From Sodalis glossinidius str. 'morsitans' (GTDB taxonomy: Bacteria; Pseudomonadota; Gammaproteobacteria; Enterobacterales; Enterobacteriaceae), in contig NC_007712.1 in NCBI RefSeq assembly GCF_000010085.1, positions 434,001 to 498,000 on the forward strand: a stretch of DNA of 64,000 bases, written 5' to 3'. A program made the position numbers and the translations under genes. Every line of letters begins with the position of its first letter. Position 1 is the first letter of the stretch. The notes beneath the pieces were generated by a model that had not been told where the DNA came from, made no database searches, and worked only from the letters and a program-made list of their open reading frames with translations. This document shows, one piece after another, positions 45,305-54,427 of this stretch.

Positions 45305-46750
45305 ATGAAAGTGACCTTGCCTGATTTCCGCCGGGCGGGTGTGCTGGTCGTGGGCGATGTGATGTTGGACCGATACTGGTACGGCCCCACCAGCCGGATC
45401 TCACCGGAAGCGCCGGTGCCTATCGTAAAGGTGGACGCCATTGAGGAGCGTCCCGGCGGCGCTGCTAACGTCGCGATGAATATCGCCGCGCTGGGCTGTC
45501 ATTCGCGCCTGGTCGGTCTCACCGGCATTGATGATGCCGCCCGCGCTCTGGGCGCGCGACTCAGTGAAGTAGACGTGACCTGCGATTTTGTCGCCGTCGC
45601 GACCCATCCCACGGTTACCAAACTGCGGGTGTTATCGCGTAATCAGCAGTTGATCCGTCTCGATTTCGAGCAAGGTTTCGACGATGTCGACGCAGCTCCC
45701 ATGATAGAACGTATTCAGCTGGCGCTGCCAAAAACCGGCGCGCTGGTGTTATCCGATTATGCGAAGGGCGCGCTGGCGCGCGTGCGCGAGATGATCACAC
45801 TGGCGCGCGCCGCTGGCGTGCCGGTGCTTGTCGATCCCAAAGGCACGGATTTTGACCGTTATCGGGGCGCAACGCTGCTGACCCCGAATTTGTCAGAATT
45901 TGAAGCGGTAGCCGGGCCCTGCAAAGATGAGGAAACGCTGGTGAGCCGCGGCATGAAACTTATCGCCGACTATCAGCTATCGGCGCTACTGATTACCCGC
46001 TCGGAACAAGGGATGACCCTGTTGCAGCCGGGTAAGGATCCGCTGCATTTACCCACGCAGGCGCAGGAAGTTTACGACGTCACCGGCGCCGGCGATACGG
46101 TCATCGGCGTGCTGGCCGCCGCGCTGGCAGCGGGTAACAGTCTGGAAGACTCCTGTTTTCTGGCCAACGCCGCCGCGGGCGTGGTTGTTGGGAAATTAGG
46201 CACCTCCACCGTTAGCCCAATTGAGCTGGAGAACGCCATTCGCGGCCGCGCCGAAACTGGCTTTGGCGTCATGACCGAAAGCGAGCTGAAGCAGGCGGTG
46301 GCGGTGGCGCGTCAGCGCGGCGAGAAAGTGGTCATGACCAATGGTATTTTCGATATCCTGCACGCGGGTCACGTCAGCTATCTCGCTAATGCCCAGCGGC
46401 TGGGTGACCGGCTTATCGTGGCGGTAAACAGCGATGAATCCACGAAGCGTCTGAAAGGGGAAAGCCGTCCGGTAAATCCCCTGGCGCAGCGTATGACCGT
46501 TCTGGCGGCGCTGGAGGCGGTCGATTGGGTAGTGCCTTTCAGCGAAGATACGCCGCAGCGGCTCATCGCCGATGTGCTGCCTGATGTGCTGGTCAAAGGC
46601 GGCGATTACCAACCGCACCAGATCGCCGGCAGCAAGGAGGTCTGGGATAACGGCGGGGACGTGCTGGTGCTGAATTTTGAAGACGGCTGTTCCACCACCA
46701 ATATTATCAACGCCATCAAACGCCGCGCTGGGCAGCGAACGGTTGTCTGA
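45305..46750 (+). CDS. hldE: Bifunctional heptose kinase/adenylyltransferase HldE
   Basis: 481 residues. The N-terminal PfkB kinase domain (VGDVMLDRYWYGPTSRISPE, LTPNLSEFEAVAG, VYDVTGAGDTVIGVLAAALA) phosphorylates D-glycero-manno-heptose 7-phosphate. The C-terminal nucleotidyltransferase (VMTNGIFDILHAGHVSYLAN, DVLVKGGDY) makes ADP-heptose. The product feeds the LPS inner core. Intact, matching the retained LPS genes at the left of the window. Confidence 0.97.
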   Translation: MKVTLPDFRRAGVLVVGDVMLDRYWYGPTSRISPEAPVPIVKVDAIEERPGGAANVAMNIAALGCHSRLVGLTGIDDAARALGARLSEVDVTCDFVAVATHPTVTKLRVLSRNQQLIRLDFEQGFDDVDAAPMIERIQLALPKTGALVLSDYAKGALARVREMITLARAAGVPVLVDPKGTDFDRYRGATLLTPNLSEFEAVAGPCKDEETLVSRGMKLIADYQLSALLITRSEQGMTLLQPGKDPLHLPTQAQEVYDVTGAGDTVIGVLAAALAAGNSLEDSCFLANAAAGVVVGKLGTSTVSPIELENAIRGRAETGFGVMTESELKQAVAVARQRGEKVVMTNGIFDILHAGHVSYLANAQRLGDRLIVAVNSDESTKRLKGESRPVNPLAQRMTVLAALEAVDWVVPFSEDTPQRLIADVLPDVLVKGGDYQPHQIAGSKEVWDNGGDVLVLNFEDGCSTTNIINAIKRRAGQRTVV

Positions 46751-46996
46751 TAGCGGTGATGTGACCCGCCCGGTATGGTCAGCCGTGCACGGGTAGAGAC
46801 GCGCCGCGCTGGACGGCGGTCAGTTACGCGCGGGCGATGATGCCTGCTGCTGGTGGCAGCAAGCGGCAGCGGCGATTATAGCTTTTTAAAGGTGTCTTTA
46901 GCCGGTTTGTCGTCCGCGACCCCGGCATCCGGCGCGGTGCGATCCGCGGGAGAAACGCTGGTAGTGTCGTCTACGCCGTTCACGCCCGCAGGCTTC

Positions 46997-47293
46997 TTAC
47001 CCGCCCCTGGCGCCGCCGGCAGGTGTCGCCGGGCTGACGACCGGGTCGCTTTTCGGCATGGTTTCCAGCGCATTCAGGCGCAGTTCCAACTGACTCAGTT
47101 TCTCCCGGGTGCGTAACAGCACCTGGGTCTGTACGTCGAATTCCTCGCGGCTGACCAGGTCCATACGGCTGAACTGGTTTTGCAGCAACTGACGGATCTT
47201 TTTCTCCACATCGTCGCCCAGATCGCGGATGCCTTTGGGCAGCGACTCCTGTACCTGGCGGGCAAGCTGTTCAAGTTTCTTTGGATCAATCAT
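46997..47293 (-). CDS. ubiK: Ubiquinone biosynthesis accessory factor UbiK (YqiC)
   Basis: 98 residues, coiled coil: MIDPKKLEQLARQVQESLPK, DVEKKIRQLLQNQFSRMDLV, EEFDVQTQVLLRTREKLSQL. It resembles E. coli UbiK (96 residues), which helps ubiquinone synthesis under oxygen. The predicted C-terminus (SPATPAGGARGG) is short. A neighbouring frame continues with a Pro/Ala/Asp/Lys-rich tail (GAGKKPAGVNGVDDTTSVSP) to 46876, so a small frameshift may have cut a natural disordered tail. Functional part is intact. Confidence 0.9.
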   Translation of the reverse strand: MIDPKKLEQLARQVQESLPKGIRDLGDDVEKKIRQLLQNQFSRMDLVSREEFDVQTQVLLRTREKLSQLELRLNALETMPKSDPVVSPATPAGGARGG

Positions 47294-47387
47294 CGTCGGT
47301 TCCCTAACTGGTCAGAATGGGTTAAGTGTAATGTTTGTTTCCCCTGAGTGGAAACAAAATAATCTATTGAAATTATGCGTTTGCTAA

Positions 47388-47416
47388 TTGCCTTGGCTGC
47401 GGGTTGGAGCTATAGT
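47388..47416 (+). promoter_or_regulatory. ribB promoter
   Basis: TTGCCT (47388-47393) and TATAGT (47411-47416) with 17 bases between them. Transcription would begin near 47423, just before the riboswitch aptamer. Confidence 0.7.
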
Positions 47417-47424
47417 ATTTCTGC

Positions 47425-47583
47425 TTATTCTCAGGGCGGGGTGCAATTCCCCACCGGCGGTAAACCTGGCTAAAGTATTGCACAGGAAGCCCGCGAGCGC
47501 TCAGGTTGCATTGCAGTCTGAGGTCAGCAGATCCGGTGTAATTCCGGGGCCGACGGTAATAGTCCGGATGGGAGAGAGTAACG
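47425..47583 (+). ncRNA. FMN riboswitch (RFN element)
   Basis: Conserved RFN elements occur in order: TCAGGGCGGGGTGCAATTCC, CCACCGGCGGTAAA, AGCCCGCGAGCG, GTCAGCAGATCCGGTG, AATTCCGGGGCCGACGG, and GTCCGGATGGGAGAGAG. It binds FMN and lowers ribB expression when FMN is plentiful. The downstream hairpins (GGGC/GCCC, about 47594-47608) may act as expression platform. The aptamer looks complete. Confidence 0.95.
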
Positions 47584-47693
47584 ACGTCCAGGCGGGCTAC
47601 GGCCCGATATCGTTATTATTTGGCCCGTTCGCGGCCGCTCCTAAGTCTGCCCTGATTCTGGTAACCCATAACAATTATGAGGTTTTATTTACC

Positions 47694-48347
47694 ATGAATC
47701 AGACGCTTCTTTCCGAATTCGGTTCCCCGTCCCAACGCGTGGAAAACGCTCTGGAGTCGTTGCGGAATGGTCGCGGGGTGCTGGTACTGGACGATGAAGA
47801 TCGTGAAAATGAAGGCGATATGATATTCGCCGCACAAAACATGACCGTCGAGCAGATGGCTCTGACCATTCGCTACGGCAGCGGTATCGTGTGCCTGTGT
47901 CTGACCGAAGAACGCCGCCAGCAGCTGGCGCTTCCGATGATGGTGGAACGTAACAGCAGTCATTATCAGACGGCGTTTACCGTCACCATCGAAGCGGCTG
48001 AAGGGGTCAGCACCGGGGTATCTGCCGCCGATCGCCTGACAACAATCCGGGCCGCCATCAAAGATAACGCTAAACCTACCGATCTCAACCGCCCTGGGCA
48101 TGTCTTCCCGCTATGCGCGCAGCCGGGCGGCGTGCTGGTGCGTGGCGGTCACACCGAAGCAGCGGTGGATCTGACCACTCTCGCCGGCCTGAAACCGGCG
48201 GGCGTGCTGTGTGAAGTGACCAATGACGATGGCTCTATGGCGCATGCGCCGGAGATAATCGCCTTTGGACGGCGTCACAACATGCCGGTGCTGACCATCG
48301 AGGATCTGGTGGCCTACCGTCGCGCCCTGATGCGCGAAGTGAGCTAA
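47694..48347 (+). CDS. ribB: 3,4-dihydroxy-2-butanone 4-phosphate synthase
   Basis: 217 residues, E. coli length. The DDEDRENEGDMIFAAQNMT motif binds Mg and substrate; RPGHVFPLCAQPGGVLVRGG and HTEAAVDLTTLAGLKPAGVL complete the active site. It converts ribulose 5-phosphate to the four-carbon precursor of riboflavin. Start at ATG 47694; the long frame upstream runs through the riboswitch and is not real. Its stop overlaps the end of a convergent pseudogene. Confidence 0.97.
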   Translation: MNQTLLSEFGSPSQRVENALESLRNGRGVLVLDDEDRENEGDMIFAAQNMTVEQMALTIRYGSGIVCLCLTEERRQQLALPMMVERNSSHYQTAFTVTIEAAEGVSTGVSAADRLTTIRAAIKDNAKPTDLNRPGHVFPLCAQPGGVLVRGGHTEAAVDLTTLAGLKPAGVLCEVTNDDGSMAHAPEIIAFGRRHNMPVLTIEDLVAYRRALMREVS

Positions 48348-48962
48348 CGTCCTGCGGATCCGGCGTGATAGTCGCCGGCGTCCCGCACTAATGCCTGCAT
48401 TTCCGACCAGGTGTAAATGTTGACTTAGCCTGTAGGGAGTTGAGCGGCGGCAACCATCGCCACGGCGATATCCGCCGCCGTAATAGCGCGGTATTTTTGC
48501 GCTCTTCCGCGCAATACGAAATTAAGCCGTGGCCAGACACGATTTAGCCCCTTCTCCAGCGGATCTCTAACCCAGAACTCATGCCGGGTCGGAAAACGTG
48601 CGTCCGGGCGGCGTGCAGAGCGATGATATCCCGTTCTACTTCCCCTTTAACGCGCAAATAGGCTGCGTACGAGCCGACGCTGGCCCCCGCCGATGACACC
48701 AGCGAGATTGAGTGCGCGCCATGCTCAAGCGCCAGCCGCGCCGCCAGCAGCGGATAGTCGTGATCAATACGATAGTACTCCCGCGGATCCGGGCTGTTTT
48801 TGCGCGTGGTGCCGAGGGCGATAAACAGATCCTCCGCCGCCAGCGCGGCCGCTCGCGCCGCACTACCGCAGTCACCTGCTGATAGGCAGAATGGCGCAGC
48901 AGAGTGGACAGCAGGTGACCGCCCACTAATCCGCTGGCGCCAAATAGCAATGCTGTTTTCAT
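48344..48962 (-). pseudogene. NAD(P)-binding oxidoreductase, broken
   Basis: MKTALLFGASGLVGGHLLST starts a Rossmann fold of the HTATIP2/atypical short-chain dehydrogenase type (GASGLVGG). After a shift and small loss near 48860 the frame gives DLFIALGTTRKNSPDPREYY, LLAARLALEHGAHSISLVSS and HVFRPGMSSGLEIRWRR; another shift leads to AITAADIAVAMVAAAQLPTG, a TAA, and a tail ending at 48344. Dead. The function of the family is not well defined. Confidence 0.75.
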
Positions 48963-49090
48963 GGGGGGCCCCAGTTATTCAATTTTCCTGATTATCTTCA
49001 TCATGGTTATATCGGTTCATTGCACGGTGAAAAGGTGTAATGTGATGCCATCAGCCGCCGCAAGCGGCGCACAATGAATAAGGATACACG

Positions 49091-49597
49091 ATGAGTAGCC
49101 CACGCATGCCTGCCCTTTTCCTCGGTCACGGCAGTCCGATGAACGTACTGGAAGACAACCGCTATACCCGTAGCTGGCAGCAACTGGGCCAGACGCTGCC
49201 GTGGCCGGAGGCGATATTGGCCATCTCGGCCCATTGGTACCGGCAGGGCACCGCCGTGACCGCCGTGGCGCAACCGCGCACCGTGCACGACTTTGGTGGT
49301 TTTCCCCAGGCGCTGTTTGACCAACGTTACCTGGCCCCCGGTTCGCCGGCGCTGGCGCAGCGGGGGCAGTCCCTATTGGCACCGGTACCGGTGCAGGCCG
49401 ACATCGACGAATGGGAACCGCATCCCTTGATCGCTTATCAACAGCACCAGGATGCGGCGCTGGCCAATCCCTCGCCGGAGCATTTTTTGCCGCTGCTCTA
49501 TGTGTTGGGCAGCCGGATAGGCGATGAACCCGTCTCGGTGCCCGTGGACGGTATCACGCTGGGCTACATCAGTATGCTGTCGGTGCAGGTAGGCTAA
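49091..49597 (+). pseudogene. ygiD: 4,5-DOPA-extradiol-dioxygenase-like YgiD, in-frame deletion
   Basis: The frame is open, 168 residues, but family members have about 260. The N-terminal part (PALFLGHGSPMNVLEDNRYT, AISAHWYRQGTAVTAV, VHDFGGFPQALFD) with the two His ligands and the C-terminal part (HFLPLLYVLGSRIGDEPVSV, ITLGYISMLSVQVG) are present. Between LAPVPVQ and IDEWEPHPLIAY about 90 residues are missing, including the segment with further conserved His of the class III extradiol fold. Substrate binding is very probably destroyed although the frame survives. Confidence 0.8.
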
Positions 49598-49634
49598 AAC
49601 GGCGGCGCGGCGTCACCGCGCTGCCGAGGCAGAA

Positions 49635-50795
49635 TCAATCAAGAATGATGTGGGGACAAAAGCGGGAGAGATCCTGGGTAATGATTTGCCGGTCTTCGCG
49701 CAGGCCGATGCCGCAGGGCTCATCGTTAACCAGCCAACTGCCGATAACCGTGTAGCTGTCGCCAAAGCGGGGCAGAGGGCAAAACGCCTGTACAATCGAG
49801 CCTTCCTCGCCGTAAGGACCGTCTACGCGTGCGGTTTCACGTCCCTGCTCGAAGACGCGCACGTTGGCGCCCTCGCGGGAAAACAGCGGCTTCACCACGT
49901 AATTGTCCATCGGCGGGTAATCGTCTTCGGCAAAATAGGCCGGCAGCAGGTTGGGATGGTCGGGAAACATCTGCCAGAGCATCGGCAACAGCGCCTTGTT
50001 GGACAAAATGCATTTCCAGGCCGGCTCAAGCCAGCGCACGCCGGCATCCTCCAGCTTGGTAGAGAACATCTCGCGCAGCATGAATTCCCACGGATAGAGC
50101 TTGAACAGGTTGCTAATGACCTGATCCTGCATATCGGTGAACTGCCCTTTCTCTCCCAGCCCCAGCTCCTCAATATAAAGAAACGTATTGGGCAACCCGG
50201 CTTCCGTGGCGCAATCCTGCAGATACTGCACCGTGCCGCGATCTTCTTCGGTGTCCTGGCAGCAGGCCAGGTGCAGCAGGCTAAAACCGTGCTGCGACTG
50301 AAGTTCAGCGAAGCGGGCGATAAGCTTCTCTTGCAGGCTGTTGTATTGATCGGCATTGGTTGGGAGCTTGCCGGCGTTAATCTGATCTTCCAGCCAGATC
50401 CACTGAAAGAACGCCGCTTCGTACAGCGAGGTCGGCGTATCGGCATTGTTTTCCAGCAGTTTGGGCGGATGCTGGCCGTCATAAACCAGATCCAAGCGCG
50501 AATACAGCGACGGCTGACGCGTTTGCCAGGCGTTGCGCACGAACGACCAGGTGTGGCGGGGAATACGGAATTTGGTCATCAGCTCATCGCTGGCCACGAC
50601 CTTTTCCACTACCTGCAAACACATCTGATGGAGGTCAGCGGTAGCCTCCTCCAGAGTCTCGATTTGCGCCAGGGTAAACTGATAGTAAGCATCTTCACAC
50701 CAATAGGGTTCGCCGTACAGGGTATGAAAATTAAAGCCGTATTCGGTGGCTTTTTCCCGCCAGTCCGGTCGTTCGTCGATAGTGACTCGTTTCAT
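49635..50795 (-). CDS. ygiC: ATP-grasp amide ligase YgiC (glutathionylspermidine synthase-like)
   Basis: 386 residues, E. coli length. The C-terminal synthetase domain of glutathionylspermidine synthase type is evident: FHTLYGEPYWCEDAYYQFTL, DLVYDGQHPPKLLENNADTP, YVVKPLFSREGANVRV and SYTVIGSWLVNDEPCGIGLR. The amidase domain of true Gss is absent, as in YgiC. It probably ligates a carboxylate and an amine using ATP; the natural substrate is not settled. It follows ygiB by 6 bases, forming the ygiBC operon. Intact. Confidence 0.93.
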   Translation of the reverse strand: MKRVTIDERPDWREKATEYGFNFHTLYGEPYWCEDAYYQFTLAQIETLEEATADLHQMCLQVVEKVVASDELMTKFRIPRHTWSFVRNAWQTRQPSLYSRLDLVYDGQHPPKLLENNADTPTSLYEAAFFQWIWLEDQINAGKLPTNADQYNSLQEKLIARFAELQSQHGFSLLHLACCQDTEEDRGTVQYLQDCATEAGLPNTFLYIEELGLGEKGQFTDMQDQVISNLFKLYPWEFMLREMFSTKLEDAGVRWLEPAWKCILSNKALLPMLWQMFPDHPNLLPAYFAEDDYPPMDNYVVKPLFSREGANVRVFEQGRETARVDGPYGEEGSIVQAFCPLPRFGDSYTVIGSWLVNDEPCGIGLREDRQIITQDLSRFCPHIILD

Positions 50796-50801
50796 GTCCC
50801 G

Positions 50802-51449
50802 TTAGCCGCCCATGGTGCGGTGGGGCGTAGCGCTGCTGCTGCGCAGGGCGTTCTGCTTGGCGACGGTCTCGCCGAAGCCGCCGCGGGTGATGGTCTGCGT
50901 GGTCGCCGGTTTCGGCGCCAGGGCGGTCTTCGGTACCGTCATCGAACGACCGCTGGTGGACGCCCCGTAGTTGCGGCCTCTGGCGTCGACAAACTGGCCG
51001 CGCGCCGGACTGTTGGCGGCGAGTGAGGTGAACAGCGGCTGCTGTGAATAGCCGCCGACCATCATGCGACCCATCATGTAGCCCGCCATCAGCGGCATCC
51101 ACATGCTGCCGCTGTGCTGAGACTCCGCCGCCATGCCGGCCTGGGCCGGGACCTGGGTACATTGTTCTTCACCGAATTCCGCCACACAGTCGGCGCGGGA
51201 GGCGTATTTGGGCGCGGTTTTCACCGCTTCCTGCTGCGCGGCGTTGTAAGCGGTGGTGCACTGTTCGCTTAAGGAAGGATTGGCGCGGGCGCAGTCGTCA
51301 CTGTTCATGTACAGCGAGACGTTTTCGTCGCTTTTTTCACAGCCGGCCAGTACAAAAACGGCACCGACGGCCAGCGCGACGGGCGCCATGCGGTAAGCGC
51401 GCCAATGCTTGCGAAAGCTGGCGTGATTAATCTGTTTAGTGCGTTTCAT
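50802..51449 (-). CDS. ygiB: DUF1190 lipoprotein YgiB
   Basis: 215 residues. A basic start (MKRTKQINHASFRKHWRAYR) is followed by a hydrophobic stretch and a lipobox (AVFVLAGCEKS, Cys about residue 36), then a Cys-containing domain (SDDCARANPSLSEQCTTAYN, CVAEFGEEQCTQVPA) and a Gly/Met/Ser-rich low-complexity C-terminus (WMPLMAGYMMGRMMVGGYSQ). Matches E. coli YgiB (DUF1190). Function unknown, envelope located. Operon with ygiC. Confidence 0.93.
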   Translation of the reverse strand: MKRTKQINHASFRKHWRAYRMAPVALAVGAVFVLAGCEKSDENVSLYMNSDDCARANPSLSEQCTTAYNAAQQEAVKTAPKYASRADCVAEFGEEQCTQVPAQAGMAAESQHSGSMWMPLMAGYMMGRMMVGGYSQQPLFTSLAANSPARGQFVDARGRNYGASTSGRSMTVPKTALAPKPATTQTITRGGFGETVAKQNALRSSSATPHRTMGG

Positions 51450-51613
51450 TATTATCCTGCTTTATTGATATGAGATCGACCTAGAGAAAGTCACTGTAGA
51501 ATAGGGGAAAAACGGTGAAAAATGAAGCATGGAAGGTTTGCGGCCGGCATCTTTACGTAGTTATACACTTCCCTGTGATCGTCTCCGCGGGCAGTGACGG
51601 GCAACGGGAAGCG

Positions 51614-51657
51614 CCGGCGGCCGTCAGGGGAAAGCAAAGGTTCGCCCTGACCGCCGG
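51614..51657 (-). terminator. Hairpin after tolC
   Basis: On the minus strand CGGCGGTCAGGG pairs with CCCTGACGGCCGCCG around a short loop, right after the tolC stop codon. No long T run follows, so it may be an imperfect terminator. Confidence 0.55.
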
Positions 51658-51665
51658 GAAAGAAC

Positions 51666-53177
51666 TTAATGCTGGAAACGATTACGTCCGCTAGTGCGAC
51701 CGGTGCCGGTGGCTGGCGCGGTCGTCACGCTGGCCGCGCGCGGCTGAAAGGCCGTTTGCGCAGCACTGGCGCCAGGCGACGTCGTACCGGTACCATCGGC
51801 ACGGGCGTCCTGCGAGGCATTTTCCGGTGCTACCGTCTGGGGATCGGTCGGCACCGTTTTACCGAGCGTATTATTCAATGTCACCAAATCCGTTTCGTTT
51901 AGCGTGCCGAGAGCGTATTTCAGGTTCAATTGATTGATCAGGTATTGATAGCGCGCCTGGGAGAGATTCCGCTTGCGATCATAAAGCGTTGTGGTGGCAT
52001 CCAACACGTCAACGATAGTGCGGGTGCCCACCTGGTAGCCGGCTTCCGACGCGTCCAGTGAGCTTTGCGCCGACACCACCGCCTGTTCATAGGCGGCAAT
52101 ACTGCTGATGGAGGCAGATATGTTGTTAAACGATGAACGCAGGGTCATGACCATAGAGCGATGCACGCTTTCAAGCTGTTCGCTGGCGCTGACAAAACTG
52201 TACTGCGCCTGCTTCACCTGGGAGGTTACGGATCCCCCGCTATAAAGTGGCACGTTCAGACTCAGGCCGATAGCGTTGCCGCCGATATGCTTATTGGGAT
52301 TGGTCACAGAATTGTTTCGCGAACCATTGTAGTCGCTATTGCTGACTGTTGACGAGGCGTTAAGATCTAAAGTCGGCAAATGGCCTGCCTGATAGTAACG
52401 GATATCTTCACGAGCCAAATCCTGCGACAGGCGCGCCGATAACAGGCTGAGGTTGCGGTTTTCCGCTTCTTTTAACAGGCTGGTGATCGCATCGGGGTGT
52501 TGGGTCTTGAAACTCGCGATATTAAGCGTCGCCAATTGCGGATATTCCATGCCGGTAATCTGGCGCAGTGCTTCCAGCGCATTATCCAGATCGTTGTGGG
52601 CTCTGACTTCGGAAGCCAGAACGGTGTCATATTCCGAGCGAGCATTTTGCACATCCGTAATGGCGACCAGACCGACGTTAAAGCGCTGGGTAGTTTGGTC
52701 CAACTGGCGATAAAGTGCCTGCTTCTGCGCCTCGGTATATGACAGTGTATCAATGGCGTTCAATACGTTAAAATAGGCGGTAGCGGTATTGATAATTAAC
52801 GATTGCTGGTCCGTTTGATACGAGACATCCTGAATACCCGCCGTTTTTTCCTGGAGGGTCAGGGCACGCCATTTGGACATATCGAAAATGGTCTGGGTCA
52901 ACTGCAGCGCGGTGCTTGACTCATTAGAATTGATATCACGGTTGTCGCGAAAACCCTGGGTATAGGTGTAATCTACTCCCAATCCCAATTGAGGCAGCAG
53001 CGGAGCGCGCTGTTCATTAATCTTTTCAAAGGCTGCATCACGATCGGCGGCGGAGCGGCGAAGATCCGGGTTGGAGGATCTGGCCTGCTGATACACCTGT
53101 AGCAGATTTTCTGCCTGACTCATTGCACTGAAACTACCAAGACTCAGTCCAATAAGGAGGGGGAGCAGTTTCTTCAT
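51666..53177 (-). CDS. tolC: Outer-membrane efflux channel TolC
   Basis: 503 residues from MKKLLPLLIGLSLGSFSAMS (start 53177, with AAGGA at the right distance; ATG 53183 has no spacing). A Sec signal ends at SQAENL. The two OEP repeats are clear: LLPQLGLGVDYTYTQG, QTIFDMSKWRALTLQEKTAG, TAYFNVLNAIDTLSYTEAQK; and LPTLDLNASSTVSNS, YQVGTRTIVDVLDATTTLYD, QYLINQLNLKYALGTLNETD. A C-terminal disordered tail is longer than in E. coli (493 residues). Trimer channel for multidrug pumps and type I secretion. Intact. Confidence 0.97.
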   Translation of the reverse strand: MKKLLPLLIGLSLGSFSAMSQAENLLQVYQQARSSNPDLRRSAADRDAAFEKINEQRAPLLPQLGLGVDYTYTQGFRDNRDINSNESSTALQLTQTIFDMSKWRALTLQEKTAGIQDVSYQTDQQSLIINTATAYFNVLNAIDTLSYTEAQKQALYRQLDQTTQRFNVGLVAITDVQNARSEYDTVLASEVRAHNDLDNALEALRQITGMEYPQLATLNIASFKTQHPDAITSLLKEAENRNLSLLSARLSQDLAREDIRYYQAGHLPTLDLNASSTVSNSDYNGSRNNSVTNPNKHIGGNAIGLSLNVPLYSGGSVTSQVKQAQYSFVSASEQLESVHRSMVMTLRSSFNNISASISSIAAYEQAVVSAQSSLDASEAGYQVGTRTIVDVLDATTTLYDRKRNLSQARYQYLINQLNLKYALGTLNETDLVTLNNTLGKTVPTDPQTVAPENASQDARADGTGTTSPGASAAQTAFQPRAASVTTAPATGTGRTSGRNRFQH

Positions 53178-53381
53178 TTGCATTCCTTTTGAAACAGCAA
53201 AATTGCTATGGTAGAGCTATTAGAAAAATAGTGGCTAATTCTAGCAGACACTGCCGGACGGAATAGGTGGCTTAACGTGCCATGCCGGCGCTATTTACAA
53301 AATCTATCATAAACCGCCAGATTCCGGCAGACTGATTTAGCCAGCCTCCGGGCGGCGTTATTTGCTAATAGGAGCGTTATA

Positions 53382-53948
53382 ATGACCTCATCTTTTGTCA
53401 CCCCGGTGATATTTGGCGGTGATGATGTTGAAATGCTTTCGCGCGAGACGCTGTATGACGGTTTTTTTAAGATGGAGCTTTACCACTTCCGCCACCGGCT
53501 GTTTAATGGCGGCATGAGCCAGATGGTAACCCGGGAAATTTTCGAGCGCGGACATGCGGTGGTCCTATTACCTTATGATGCGCGGCGTGACCAGGTTATA
53601 TTATTAGAGCAAATCCGTATCGCCGCCTATGACAGCAGCCCCACCCCCTGGCTGCTGGAGCAGGTTGCCCGGCGCGAGGCGGTGGAGGAGACGGGACTCA
53701 CGGTGGGCCGCTGCAAACGGATGCTCAGCTATCTGGCCAGCCCTGGCGGCACCAGTGAATGTCTGACGGTCATGGTGGGGGAGGTAGACGCGCTGAAGGC
53801 CGAGGGTATCCATGGACTGGTGGAAGAAAATGAAGATATCCGTCTCCATGCGGTAAGCCGCGAACAGGCGTACCGCTGGGTGGAGGAGGGAGTGATCGAT
53901 AACGCCGCCTCTGTCATTGCCCTGCAATGGCTGGCATTACACCATTAA
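53382..53948 (+). pseudogene. nudF: ADP-ribose pyrophosphatase NudF, Nudix box deleted
   Basis: The frame is open (188 residues, E. coli 209). FGGDDVEMLSRETLYDGFFK, NGGMSQMVTREIFERGHAVV and LLEQIRIAAYDSSPTPWLLE are family-typical. Then WLLE is followed directly by QVARREAVEETGLTV. The stretch of about 15 residues that carries the start of the Nudix box (the Gly and first Glu of Gx5Ex7REUxEExGU) is missing, while REAVEETGL remains. The rest (YLASPGGTSECLTVMVGEVD, REQAYRWVEEGVIDNAASVI) is normal. Hydrolysis of ADP-ribose is probably lost. First gene of nudF-yqiB-cpdA-yqiA-parE. Confidence 0.75.
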
Positions 53949-53977
53949 TCCTTGCAAAGAGAGTGGGCCGATTAATG

Positions 53978-54400
53978 ATGAAGCGCTACACGTCCGATTT
54001 CCCTGAAATGATGCGGTTGTGCGAAACAAACTTCGCCCAGCTGCGCCGGTTGCTGCCGCCGATTAATGAGGTGGGCGAAACCGTCGCCTATCAGGTGCAT
54101 GGCGCTAGCTACCGGCTGACTATTCAGGAGTCCACCCGCTATACGACGCTTGTGGAAATCACCCAAACTGCGCCGGTCGCCAGCTACTGGAGCCTGCCCT
54201 CGATGACCGTCAGGCTTTATCATGACGCCATGGTTGCGGAAGTGTGTTCCAGTCAGCAGATCTCTCGCTTCAAAGCGCGTTATGATTATCCGAATAAAAA
54301 GTTACATCAACGTGATGAGAAACATCAAATCAACCAGTTCCTTGCGGACTGGCTACGCTATTGTTTGGCGTATGGTGCCATGTCGGTTCCCGTTTGTTAG
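53978..54400 (+). CDS. yqiB: DUF1249 protein YqiB
   Basis: 140 residues from MKRYTSDFPEMMRLCETNFA (ATG 53978; a second ATG lies three bases upstream). Very close to E. coli YqiB, with YRLTIQESTRYTTLVEITQT, SMTVRLYHDAMVAEVCSSQQ and QRDEKHQINQFLADWLRYC. Function unknown; DUF1249 genes always seem to lie between nudF and cpdA, suggesting co-regulation. Intact. Confidence 0.92.
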   Translation: MKRYTSDFPEMMRLCETNFAQLRRLLPPINEVGETVAYQVHGASYRLTIQESTRYTTLVEITQTAPVASYWSLPSMTVRLYHDAMVAEVCSSQQISRFKARYDYPNKKLHQRDEKHQINQFLADWLRYCLAYGAMSVPVC

Positions 54401-54427
54401 GCAGATTTCGATAACCAAGGACAATCT

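Noticed and set aside
49650..51026. 458-codon plus-strand frame opposite ygiC and ygiB
   Set aside because: Antisense to two clear, conserved genes; low-complexity His/Gln/Val composition and no start signal.
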